Under the pieces are notes generated by a model. That model did not search any database and had not been told where the DNA came from. It worked only from the letters and a program-made list of their open reading frames with translations. This document shows positions 46,666 through 54,572 of a DNA stretch of 64,000 bases, in pieces; positions within the stretch are counted from its first letter, which is position 1, and each line of letters starts with the position of its first letter. Source of the stretch: an uncultured Sphingomonadaceae bacterium (lineage in GTDB: Bacteria; Pseudomonadota; Alphaproteobacteria; Sphingomonadales; Sphingomonadaceae); assembly GCA_947497315.1 (NCBI GenBank), contig CANMFX010000002.1, forward strand, positions 434,001 through 498,000, read 5' to 3'. A program made the translations under genes and the position numbers.

Positions 46666-48081
46666 ATGACTGAAACTGACGAAGATAATCAATCATCACG
46701 ACGACCGGAACGATCGCCGGGCGCGAAGTTCCTGCTGGTGCTGCTAACCGGCTTTTTGCTGGCAATTCCTTTGTTCGCGAGTTGGCTGCTGATATATGAC
46801 CGCCAGACGCAGAGTGAACAGGCGGAGCAATCCATCGTCACCGGTTGGGGCGGGCAGCAGGTATTTGCCGGACCAAAAATCGTATTGCCCTACAAGGCAA
46901 AGGTACAGGAATCAGTGGAACAGGACGGCAAGACCGTAACCCGCACCAATGTCGTGACCCGCGAGCTCTATATCTCGCCGGAAGTCATGACCTTTGACAG
47001 TGATATCCTGACAGAAGTCAAAAGCCGCTCCATCTATGAAGTGGTGATTTACAACACCAATGTGACCGGTTCTGCTTCGTTTAAACTGCCGGAAGACTTC
47101 GATCGCTCCGGTATTGGCCGCGCGGATATTGATTTCGCTCGCGCCGAAATCCGCTTTGGTTTGTCGGATGCAAGGGGCCTTTCAGCAGATAACAAGTTGA
47201 CTGTGGACGGCCAGTCGCTTGTGCTGCAACCCGGAAAAGGTCTTGGCGAGACAGGCAATACCGGGTTTTTTGCCTGGCTGGATGCCACGGCGCTGGCAGA
47301 TGGTGAAATAGCCGTAAGTTTTGACGTGAAATTTCGCGGAACCGAGAGCCTGACCATGGTACCGGATGCTGGGCAGACCAACTGGTCGGTGACATCCAAA
47401 TGGCCGCACCCCAGTTTCACCGGTGGGTTCCTGCCGGATAATGAAGTGAGCGATGCCGGATTTAATGCGAAATACGGCATCTCGAACCTCGCGCTGGGCA
47501 GCTCGCTTACATCCACACAGGCCGGGCAGCAGGTGTACCCACCAGGCGGCAATCGATCTTACAGCTCCTACGACGGTGGCGGCGCGGGCAATCCGTCCAG
47601 CGTGACCGTGAACCTGATCCAGCCGGTTGACCTTTATGATCAAGTCAGCCGCGCCACCAAATATGGCTTCCTGTTTATCGGATTTACCTTTGTGGCGTTC
47701 CTGTTGTTTGACCTGATCGGCGGCGTGCGTATTTCGTCCGTTCAATATATCTTGGTCGGGGTGGCACTGGTGCTGTTCTTCATTCTGCTGCTCGCCTTTG
47801 CCGAGATTATCGGCTTTGCGCTCGCCTATGTGGTGGCATCGGTAGGGATTATCGGATTGATCACCGCCTATGCCGCATCGGTCCTGTCCAGTTGGCGAAG
47901 AGCATCTATGATCGGTGGATTGCTCGCCGCCCTATATGGCGTGATCTATATTCTGCTGAGCCTCGAGGCCTACTCGTTGCTCATCGGATCATTGCTGATC
48001 TTTGCCGCACTGGCCGGGGTGATGTTTGTCACCCGCCGGCTGGACTGGTCGCGGTCTTTGCAGAAAGGACCGGCGGCTTAA
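46666..48081 (+). CDS. creD: Inner-membrane protein CreD
   Basis: A 471-residue membrane protein. An N-terminal segment (FLLVLLTGFLLAIPLFASWLLI) precedes a large periplasmic region (about 45-320) and a C-terminal cluster of five or six membrane helices (about 340-460). GWGGQQVFAGPKIVLPY, NLIQPVDLYDQVSRATKYGFLFIGFTFVAFLLFD and the closing VMFVTRRLDW are family features. CreD is linked to envelope integrity and beta-lactam response in other bacteria, normally under CreBC control; no creB or creC lies in the window. ATG 46666 is used; an upstream frame to 46627 overlaps the divergent gene's 5' region. Confidence 0.87.
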   Translation: MTETDEDNQSSRRPERSPGAKFLLVLLTGFLLAIPLFASWLLIYDRQTQSEQAEQSIVTGWGGQQVFAGPKIVLPYKAKVQESVEQDGKTVTRTNVVTRELYISPEVMTFDSDILTEVKSRSIYEVVIYNTNVTGSASFKLPEDFDRSGIGRADIDFARAEIRFGLSDARGLSADNKLTVDGQSLVLQPGKGLGETGNTGFFAWLDATALADGEIAVSFDVKFRGTESLTMVPDAGQTNWSVTSKWPHPSFTGGFLPDNEVSDAGFNAKYGISNLALGSSLTSTQAGQQVYPPGGNRSYSSYDGGGAGNPSSVTVNLIQPVDLYDQVSRATKYGFLFIGFTFVAFLLFDLIGGVRISSVQYILVGVALVLFFILLLAFAEIIGFALAYVVASVGIIGLITAYAASVLSSWRRASMIGGLLAALYGVIYILLSLEAYSLLIGSLLIFAALAGVMFVTRRLDWSRSLQKGPAA

Positions 48082-48090
48082 GCCAACCGA

Positions 48091-48999
48091 CTAGCGAACC
48101 GCGCCGCGTGCGAAAGTATCGCACGCGGCCGGATCGCCGGTTTGCATCCCTTTCTTCAGCCACGCCATGCGCTGTTCTGACGTGCCATGAGTGAACATGC
48201 TTTCCACAGGGCGTTGTCCAGCCCCACGCATCAGCGTGTCATCACCAATAGCATGGGCCGCTGTCAGGCCTTCTTCAACATCACCGGGTTCCATGCGATC
48301 CGCATTTTGTGCAGCCCATACGCCGGCATAGCAATCCGCCTGCAACTCCATGCGTACCTGCAGAGCGTTTCCTTCGGCTTTGCTCGCTCGGCTCTGGGCC
48401 TGTCGAACTTGCCGGGAGACACCGCTTAGAGTCTGGATATGATGGCCTACTTCATGTGCAATGACATAGGCTTTGGCGAAATCGCCGCGTGCACCCATTT
48501 TCGTTTCAAGTTCATTGAAAAAAGACGTGTCGAGATAAATACCCTGGTCCGCTGGGCAATAGAATGGTCCCGCGGCCGAACTTGCAGAGCCGCAGCCGTT
48601 GGAGCTGACCCCACCCTGATAGAAGTTAATTGTCGTCGGCTGATAGCGTGATCCATTGGCCTGAAACAGCTTGGACCAGGTCTGTTCGGTAGAAGCCAGC
48701 ACCTGACCGGCAAAACGCTCTTCCTGAGTGTCATAGGCAACCGCGTCGCCCGACCCATTGGATTGTGTTCCACCGCCCGTCAACATACCGGCACCGCCGC
48801 CGAAATACATAAAGGCCAATATCGCGCCGCCAATTAAAAGGATTGTTCCACAGCCCATTTTCCGGCCGAGCAACATGGGAAGGAAGCTCAGCAGTAGTCC
48901 CAGACCGCCACCTCCACCACCGCCGCCAAATCCTCTGCGGCTGCCACCGCTTCCATGGTCGCGGGCATTTTTGCTGGGGTCCAGATCATCTAAACGCAT
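48091..48999 (-). CDS. ypfJ: Neutral zinc metallopeptidase, YpfJ family
   Basis: A 302-residue protein anchored by one membrane segment (about 50-75, after a glycine-rich stretch RRGFGGGGGGGGLG). The periplasmic domain carries the zinc motif HEVGHH near residues 176-181, with QADCYAGVWA downstream giving a further ligand, and a CGSAS/CPAD disulfide pair. This is the YpfJ/M-like family of neutral zinc peptidases of unknown substrate. The start is ATG 48999 with AGGAGAGAAG upstream; a longer frame to 49041 was rejected. The C-terminal GTSEQRMAWLKKGMQTGDPAACDTF motif is typical. It is convergent with creD. Confidence 0.88.
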   Translation of the reverse strand: MRLDDLDPSKNARDHGSGGSRRGFGGGGGGGGLGLLLSFLPMLLGRKMGCGTILLIGGAILAFMYFGGGAGMLTGGGTQSNGSGDAVAYDTQEERFAGQVLASTEQTWSKLFQANGSRYQPTTINFYQGGVSSNGCGSASSAAGPFYCPADQGIYLDTSFFNELETKMGARGDFAKAYVIAHEVGHHIQTLSGVSRQVRQAQSRASKAEGNALQVRMELQADCYAGVWAAQNADRMEPGDVEEGLTAAHAIGDDTLMRGAGQRPVESMFTHGTSEQRMAWLKKGMQTGDPAACDTFARGAVR

Positions 49000-49125
49000 G
49001 GCTTCTCTCCTATTAGAGTTCAATTCGCCTGAATCGGACAAAAGCGCAAGCGTTGCGCAATTCTTTTACAAAAAGCCGTTGCAGTCACTTGTGACTGTTT
49101 TAAGGTCGCCCAAAGGAGAAAATCT

Positions 49126-49911
49126 ATGTTTCTGAAGGGTAAAACCGCTCTCGTGACCGGATCAACCTCGGGCATTGGTGGTGGATATGCAAAAGCGCTG
49201 GCTGCTGAGGGCGCGGCGGTGATGATCAACGGCTTTGGTGATGAAGGCGAAATCGAAACGCTACGGCAGGAACTGGAAAAGTTGAGTGGAACCAAGGCCG
49301 CTTACAGCAATGCCGACATGACCAAGCCGGAGGAAATTCGGCAAATGGTGACAGACTGTACAGTGCAATTGGGAGAAGTCGATGTTCTGGTCAACAATGC
49401 CGGAATTCAACATGTTGCTCCAGTCGATGAGTTTCCCGAAGACAAGTGGAACGCGATCATGGATATTATCTGCAACAGCGCATTCCACACGACCAAGGCG
49501 GTTTTGCCGGGCATGAAGGAACGCGGCTGGGGTCGGATTATTAATACCGGTTCGATGCACAGCAAGGTCGCTAGCCCTTATAAATCCGCTTATAATGCTG
49601 CGAAACATGCGATTGCGGGATTTTCCAAGACGGTTGCCTTGGAGGTTGCACAACAGGGAATTACGGTAAACACGATCTCGCCCGGCTATGCGTGGACACC
49701 GCTGGTCGAGAACCAGATACCCGATACAATGAAAGCGCGGAATATGACGCGTGAGCAGGTGATGAATGATGTGCTGCTGGCCGGGCAACCGACCAAGCAA
49801 TTTGTCCAGATCGATCAGATAGCCGCGCTGGCGGTGTTTCTTTGTAAAGACGAAGCGAGCGCAATTACCGGCGCCAATCTCTCCATCGACGGCGGGTGGA
49901 CGGCACAATGA
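49126..49911 (+). CDS. bdhA: 3-hydroxybutyrate dehydrogenase
   Basis: A 261-residue SDR enzyme that interconverts 3-hydroxybutyrate and acetoacetate with NAD+. TGSTSGIGGGYA near residues 9-20 binds NAD, NNAG at about 86, and ASPYKSAYNAAKHAI carries the catalytic Tyr and Lys near 153-157. GYAWTPLVENQIPD and the C-terminal SAITGANLSIDGGWTAQ match bacterial BDH. Its stop overlaps the DUF4893 gene (ATGA). The gene starts 126 bases after the divergent ypfJ gene. It fits polyhydroxybutyrate metabolism, whose other genes are not here. Confidence 0.93.
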   Translation: MFLKGKTALVTGSTSGIGGGYAKALAAEGAAVMINGFGDEGEIETLRQELEKLSGTKAAYSNADMTKPEEIRQMVTDCTVQLGEVDVLVNNAGIQHVAPVDEFPEDKWNAIMDIICNSAFHTTKAVLPGMKERGWGRIINTGSMHSKVASPYKSAYNAAKHAIAGFSKTVALEVAQQGITVNTISPGYAWTPLVENQIPDTMKARNMTREQVMNDVLLAGQPTKQFVQIDQIAALAVFLCKDEASAITGANLSIDGGWTAQ

Positions 49912-50534
49912 CCGGCACGCGTCTGAAAGCCCTCGCGGTGCTGGCGTCGGCCGGACTGGCTTCGGTGGCGGTTGCCAAAGACAGTCCGCATCCGGAGTCG
50001 CAATGGCGAGAGCTGGCGACGGCGGCGGATCAAAAACGACTGGATGATTGGCAAAAGGCTTTTCGAGAAGGACGCACTGGCACCGTTGAGGGAGGAGAGG
50101 GGAGCAAGCTCGCCACCAGGAAGCCGCTATTTGAAGAAGAAGCGGCATTGCCCGACAGCAAAATTCCGGCGGGCCTTTATTCCTGCTCGATCACCAAATT
50201 GGATGGTGATGCCAGCGGCGGCTTGCCCTATATTGCCTATCCGGCTTTCCGATGCCGGGTTACCGTTAATGGTGATCGGCGCCATTTTATCAAATTGACC
50301 GGCTCTCAGCGCACGACTGGCTGGTTATATGAGGCGGGCACGCGCCATTCCATCTATCTGGGCACGTCATTTTATGGTTATGAAGACAAGGCCGTATCCT
50401 ATGGACAGACAGAAAAGCGCGATCAGGCCGCCGTGGTTGAGCGGATTGGTCCAAAACGCTGGCGCATGGTTTTTCCCTATCCCTATTATGAGTCGGTTGT
50501 GAATGTGATGGAGCTGACTCCCATCACCAATTAA
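49908..50534 (+). CDS. DUF4893 exported protein
   Basis: A 208-residue protein with a signal peptide (LKALAVLASAGLASVAVA-K). The mature domain contains WRELATAADQKRLDDWQKAF and the closing RIGPKRWRMVFPYPYYESVVNVMELTP, which I recognise as the DUF4893 type. It likely lies in the periplasm. The start ATG 49908 overlaps bdhA by 4 bases. Role unknown; linkage to bdhA may be positional only. Two cysteines (YSCS, FRCRV) could form a disulfide. Confidence 0.75.
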   Translation: MTGTRLKALAVLASAGLASVAVAKDSPHPESQWRELATAADQKRLDDWQKAFREGRTGTVEGGEGSKLATRKPLFEEEAALPDSKIPAGLYSCSITKLDGDASGGLPYIAYPAFRCRVTVNGDRRHFIKLTGSQRTTGWLYEAGTRHSIYLGTSFYGYEDKAVSYGQTEKRDQAAVVERIGPKRWRMVFPYPYYESVVNVMELTPITN

Positions 50535-50602
50535 GTTTGTGCCTGACAAGGGGCGTTTGAGCAGTTAAGTTCACAAACTAGTGAAATAACTCGGGGATAG
50601 TG

Positions 50603-51931
50603 ATGCGTATGATTTCGAAAGCCGCCTTGGTTGCGGCCAGTACTGTTTTGTTTTGTACACCGGCGCAAGCTGATCCACTGAGAGATGCGATCACAGCGGA
50701 CTTGCCGTCCCTGATGGAGATATATCGCGATCTGCATGCTAATCCTGAACTAAGTGGTGAAGAGGTTCAGACAGCGGCCAAGCTGGCGGCTGAGGCCAAA
50801 CGGCTGGGCTTTGACGTGACCGAAAAAGTCGGCGGCACTGGCGTGGTCGCGGTGATGAAAAATGGCGATGGCCCAACGGTGATGATCCGCGCGGATATGG
50901 ATGCTCTGCCGCTGGTAGAAAAAACCGGACTGCCCTTTGCATCCAAAGTGCGCGCAAAAACCCGCGAAGGCAATGATACCGGTGTGATGCACGCTTGCGG
51001 CCATGATACGCATATGACCGGTTGGGTAGGAACAGCACGCCAGCTGGTTGCGCGCAAGGACGAATGGTCCGGCACGCTAGTGATGATCCTGCAACCCGCC
51101 GAAGAAACTGGGGAGGGAGCCAAGGCGATGCTGGAGGACGGGCTTTACACCCGTTTCCCCAAGCCGGATTATGTCATGGCCTTTCACGATGCCGCGGGCG
51201 CACCGGCAGGCTTTATCGGCTATTCACCCGGCTATGCGCTGGCCAATGTCGATAGTGTGGACATTGAAGTGAGAGGCGTGGGCGGTCACGGTGCTTATCC
51301 TCATACAACAAAAGACCCTATCGTTGTCGCTTCGCGCATCGTGGGCGCGCTACAGACGTTGGTCAGTCGTGAAATTGATCCGCAAGACCCTGCAGTAGTT
51401 ACGGTTGGTAGTTTTCAGGCAGGATTTAAGCATAATATTATTCCTGACAAAGCCAATCTGTTGCTTACAGTTCGTAGTTACTCTGACGAAACACGGGCCA
51501 AACTGCTTGACGGGATCAAGCGGATTACCAAAGGCGAGGCGTTAACAGCTGGCCTGCCGGAAGATCGAATGCCCGTAATCAGCGTGCGCGATGATGAATT
51601 TACACCATCGACCTATAACAGCCCCGAATTTACTCGCGAGATGGCGAAGCTTTTTGAAGCGCGTTTCGGCAGGGAGCGGGTGGTAGAGTCTAAACCGGTG
51701 ATGGGCGGTGAAGATTTCAGCCGCTATCGCCGTGCGGATGAATCGATCAAAAGCATGATTTTTTGGGTCGGCGGTGTACCGATGGATGAGTATCTGGCTG
51801 CGAAAAAGGCGGGCACGAAATTGCCCTCGCTCCACAGTCCGCTTTGGGCGCCGGACGCGGAAAAAGTAGTGGCAACAGGTGCAGAAGCGCTCACAGCAGC
51901 GGCGCTTAACATTATGAAAAAGGGCGGTTAG
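50603..51931 (+). CDS. M20-family amidohydrolase/peptidase, exported
   Basis: A 442-residue amidohydrolase (hippurate hydrolase/IAA-amino acid hydrolase type). It begins with a Sec signal (AALVAASTVLFCTPAQA-D). Metal-binding motifs: IRADMDALPL (about 95-105), HACGHDTHM (about 134-142) and the glutamate pair EETGEGA (about 173-180); GGHGAYPHTT near 225 belongs to the dimerisation domain and GGEDFSRY near 375 to the C-terminal metal site. GGGGA precedes the ATG by six bases (GTG 50600 is a nearby alternative). The substrate is an N-acyl amino acid or amide, not determinable. It follows bdhA-DUF4893 on the same strand. Confidence 0.88.
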   Translation: MRMISKAALVAASTVLFCTPAQADPLRDAITADLPSLMEIYRDLHANPELSGEEVQTAAKLAAEAKRLGFDVTEKVGGTGVVAVMKNGDGPTVMIRADMDALPLVEKTGLPFASKVRAKTREGNDTGVMHACGHDTHMTGWVGTARQLVARKDEWSGTLVMILQPAEETGEGAKAMLEDGLYTRFPKPDYVMAFHDAAGAPAGFIGYSPGYALANVDSVDIEVRGVGGHGAYPHTTKDPIVVASRIVGALQTLVSREIDPQDPAVVTVGSFQAGFKHNIIPDKANLLLTVRSYSDETRAKLLDGIKRITKGEALTAGLPEDRMPVISVRDDEFTPSTYNSPEFTREMAKLFEARFGRERVVESKPVMGGEDFSRYRRADESIKSMIFWVGGVPMDEYLAAKKAGTKLPSLHSPLWAPDAEKVVATGAEALTAAALNIMKKGG

Positions 51932-51934
51932 TGC

Positions 51935-52318
51935 ATGACGGCAACTAAGGTAATTGGCGCGGTCGGCGTTGCTGTTGCAGCAACCGCGGCTATTGCCAAT
52001 ATTGAAGTGCCGCAATCCGCAGAGGCTATTGAAGCTTCATATTTCGAAGGGCGCTGGGCTTTTTCGGAAGAAACCTGCGATCAACCGACAAACTGGACTT
52101 TATTGGCTGGCGGCAATTTCATATCGGAAGACTTGACCGGTATGTGGCAATGGGCGTCCGGACAGTTGACGCTCAACTTGACCGATCTGGCGGAGGATGA
52201 AGAAACAGGCGAGGCAGGAGGTCGTTTCCAGATGGAGGGACCTGTCACGATATCTGGACCAGATCAATTCATCCTGAAGATCGAACCAGACAATTATGTC
52301 ATGAAACGCTGCCAATAA
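51935..52318 (+). CDS. Small exported protein, unknown
   Basis: A 127-residue protein with an Ala/Val-rich N-terminus (IGAVGVAVAATAAIANIEVPQSAEA) that acts as a probable signal or membrane anchor. The mature part (FEGRWAFSEETCDQPTNWTLLAGGNF...MWQWASGQLTLNL) has the strand pattern of a small beta-barrel and one cysteine pair (C50 region and the C-terminal MKRCQ). I do not recognise a family. It starts 3 bases after the M20 gene, so it is likely in its transcript. Confidence 0.6.
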   Translation: MTATKVIGAVGVAVAATAAIANIEVPQSAEAIEASYFEGRWAFSEETCDQPTNWTLLAGGNFISEDLTGMWQWASGQLTLNLTDLAEDEETGEAGGRFQMEGPVTISGPDQFILKIEPDNYVMKRCQ

Positions 52319-52346
52319 GCCGTTCGTGTTTCGCAGCTTGAAATGC

Positions 52347-52766
52347 TTAAGGCTTGGACGGCGGTGGTGTCCTGCCACCGGGCGGTGTCATATTGATCGG
52401 ATTTTCCTTGCTGCCAGGCCCGCCGGGTTTTGGAGCTTTCGAGTAAACCGCAGGGCTGACATAATTAGTTCGTGCTATCCGTTTTGTGGGCTCGTTGATT
52501 GTTGGTCCCGCGGTTCCCGCGATTTCGCCGTTGTTACCAGCTGGAGTATCTGCATCGTCAGAATATGCCAGCGGTTCACCAAAAACAAATTCGTCGGACC
52601 CCTCGTCGTCGTAACTCCATTGATCGGAAGTAACTGCGCTGACTGTGGGTTTCGTCTTGGAGGTCTCTTCTGCAACCGGCTCCGCAGTTTTCTCATCATC
52701 AACGGGCATGATGAAGTAAATGAGTGTACCAGTGGAAACGACGAAAAGAATTGCCTGTTTGATCAT
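52347..52766 (-). CDS. Small membrane-anchored protein with acidic linker
   Basis: A 139-residue protein. A membrane segment occupies residues 3-20 (KQAILFVVSTGTLIYFIM); the rest is Asp/Glu/Pro/Thr-rich and probably unstructured, ending in a Pro/Gly-rich tail. No family is recognised. The start ATG 52766 has a weak AGGTG nearby. Convergent with the gene ending at 52318. Whether it is expressed is not clear; composition is coherent with a real small gene but its function is unknown. Confidence 0.5.
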   Translation of the reverse strand: MIKQAILFVVSTGTLIYFIMPVDDEKTAEPVAEETSKTKPTVSAVTSDQWSYDDEGSDEFVFGEPLAYSDDADTPAGNNGEIAGTAGPTINEPTKRIARTNYVSPAVYSKAPKPGGPGSKENPINMTPPGGRTPPPSKP

Positions 52767-52840
52767 CAAGAGCACCTAATTTTAGATTTTCATTTGATCA
52801 CCTTAACGGCCCGCTCTTAAAATATGCTTACACCTTGTGC

Positions 52841-52877
52841 ATAAAAAATCCGTCGGAGCGGCAAGGCTCCGACGGAT
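52841..52877 (-). terminator. Strong minus-strand intrinsic terminator with no obvious gene upstream
   Basis: A perfect 12-base stem ATCCGTCGGAGC (52848-52859) and GCTCCGACGGAT (52866-52877) with a six-base loop. On the minus strand it is followed by a T-run (bases 52848-52843), giving a textbook Rho-independent terminator. On the plus strand only TTTT follows. The upstream minus-strand sequence (52878-53049) has no credible coding gene. Confidence 0.75.
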
Positions 52878-52968
52878 AGCTTTTCCTCCCCAGGAAATTG
52901 TTTCGAGACCGATCAAACGATCCGTTCGTCCATCGTTTGGGTCATTATGAAGAAGGACGCAAAGAAAA

Positions 52969-53037
52969 TTTACAGAATTTGATGTAAATATGATTACTAT
53001 TTCCATTTACGCTTGATAATTTGTAAAATTATTTACA
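52969..53037. promoter_or_regulatory. Cluster of TTTACA/TGTAAA inverted repeats before the acyl-CoA-type regulator
   Basis: TTTACA (52969-52974) and TGTAAA (52983-52988) are inverted with 8 bases between; TGTAAA (53022-53027) and TTTACA (53032-53037) are inverted with 4 bases between; a further TTTAC lies at 53006-53010. The second repeat ends 12 bases before the regulator's ATG. Such repeats suggest autoregulation by the XRE-type regulator. Function inferred. Confidence 0.45.
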
Positions 53038-53049
53038 TGGATATCATCC

Positions 53050-54441
53050 ATGGCAGATCGAAAACTTTTTGCTGGCGCAGTGATAAAGCGGCTTCGCCGG
53101 ACCGCGAACATGACTCAATTGGCGTTAGCCGACGCGCTGGATATATCTCCCAGTTATCTGAATTTGATTGAGCGGAACCAGCGCCCGTTAAGTGCGCGGC
53201 TGATGTTATTGCTTGCAGATCGGTTCGATTTTGATCCCCGGCAACTGGTGGCCGACCAACCTGGTGGCGGGGTTGATGGACTTGGCAGGCGTTTGGCTGC
53301 TCCCATTTTTGATGACTTGGTGGTTGATCGCACGGAGTTGGAGGAATGGCTGATTGCGGCACCAAATGCCGCAGAAGCCTTCGTAAGACTATTCGACAGC
53401 CATTCAGCGGGAGGTGATGATCGTGCCCCTGAAACTTTGGATCCGTTTCAGCTGGTGCGCACAGAAATTGAACGCTGGCGCAATCATTTTGCTGATCTTG
53501 ACGCTATGGCCGAGACACTAGCCGATGAGTTACGTCTGGGTGCGGCAGATTTATATGGTGCGATTGCAGAGAGGCTCCGGGTCAAGCATCAACTTACCAT
53601 AAGAATTCTCCCTGAAACTGTTTTGCCGGATATTGTGAGAAGACTGGATTTACATGCGCGGCAGCTACAGCTGTCGGAAATGCTTGATCCAGCCTCTCGC
53701 ACTTTTCAGGCTGCAGCATTGCTCGGAGAAATTGAGGCCCAGGCCGAAATTGAAGGGTTGGTTTCTGGTGCGGACTTCCCCGATAAAGTGTCAAAGCGCC
53801 TGTATCATCGCCATTTATCAAGTTACTTTGCGGCTGCTTTGATGATGCCTTATGCCCGTTTTTTAAGGGCATGTGAGCAAACCGGATATCAAATACAGGT
53901 TTTGCAGCGTCGTTTTGGTGCCAGTTTCGAGCAGGTGGCCCATCGACTGACGACTATGCAGCGGGTCGGTGCACGCGGTTTGCCATTTTTCATGATACGG
54001 ATTGACCGGTCAGGTTTGGTTTCCAAACGTTTCGCAGGCGCGAGCAATGCGTCCCTGGTTGAAAGTGCCCATCGTTGTCCGCTCTGGGAAATCCATCGAG
54101 TGTTTGACCGGCCATTGGAGGAAAGAAGCCAGTTGATAGGATTGGAAGACGGATCGACATGGTTCACTCTTTCACGCGCGGTTCAGGGGGTAGGAACAGG
54201 TGTTAATGGATATTTTCCAGAATTCGCCGTCGGTTTGGGGCTATCAGCGGATATGGCTACCGGCTTATACTATGCACGGGGAATCGACCTTTCGACCGAA
54301 AGCGCAACACCCGTGGGTCTTGGCTGCCCCGCTTGCACAAGGGACAAATGTCCTCAGCGATCTGCAGCACCAAAAAACCGGACTTTGAAATTTGACGAGC
54401 TGGAAAGCGGACTGACACCTTACAACTTCGTCAATGATTGA
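53050..54441 (+). CDS. Short-chain fatty acyl-CoA regulator family protein (XRE-HTH + DUF2083)
   Basis: A 463-residue transcription factor. An N-terminal XRE helix-turn-helix (about 10-65: LRRTANMTQLALADALDISPSYLNLIERNQRP) is followed by an IrrE-like middle region and the DUF2083 C-terminal domain with Cys cluster LGCPACTRDKCPQRSAAP near 430. The family includes RamB, PrpR and PccR, which control acetate, propionate or glyoxylate-related genes in response to acyl-CoA. No such target gene (aceA, prp or pcc) is adjacent; an operator-like repeat cluster lies just upstream. It is divergent from the small membrane gene. Confidence 0.87.
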   Translation: MADRKLFAGAVIKRLRRTANMTQLALADALDISPSYLNLIERNQRPLSARLMLLLADRFDFDPRQLVADQPGGGVDGLGRRLAAPIFDDLVVDRTELEEWLIAAPNAAEAFVRLFDSHSAGGDDRAPETLDPFQLVRTEIERWRNHFADLDAMAETLADELRLGAADLYGAIAERLRVKHQLTIRILPETVLPDIVRRLDLHARQLQLSEMLDPASRTFQAAALLGEIEAQAEIEGLVSGADFPDKVSKRLYHRHLSSYFAAALMMPYARFLRACEQTGYQIQVLQRRFGASFEQVAHRLTTMQRVGARGLPFFMIRIDRSGLVSKRFAGASNASLVESAHRCPLWEIHRVFDRPLEERSQLIGLEDGSTWFTLSRAVQGVGTGVNGYFPEFAVGLGLSADMATGLYYARGIDLSTESATPVGLGCPACTRDKCPQRSAAPKNRTLKFDELESGLTPYNFVND

Positions 54442-54572
54442 GGATCGACTGTCGGAAAACTGAACAATTTCGATGGAATTCCAGGGTTGGCCGGAAAAAG
54501 AGTGTAAAATTAACCGACAGCTTACGAATTTTGTCTATCAGGTGAGCGCCTTGCCACAAGATTGCTTGCTTA

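Noticed and set aside
52803-53006. A 67-codon minus-strand frame in the divergent region
   Set aside because: It runs through the strong terminator hairpin and has no ribosome-binding site or recognisable content; a non-coding transcript fits better.
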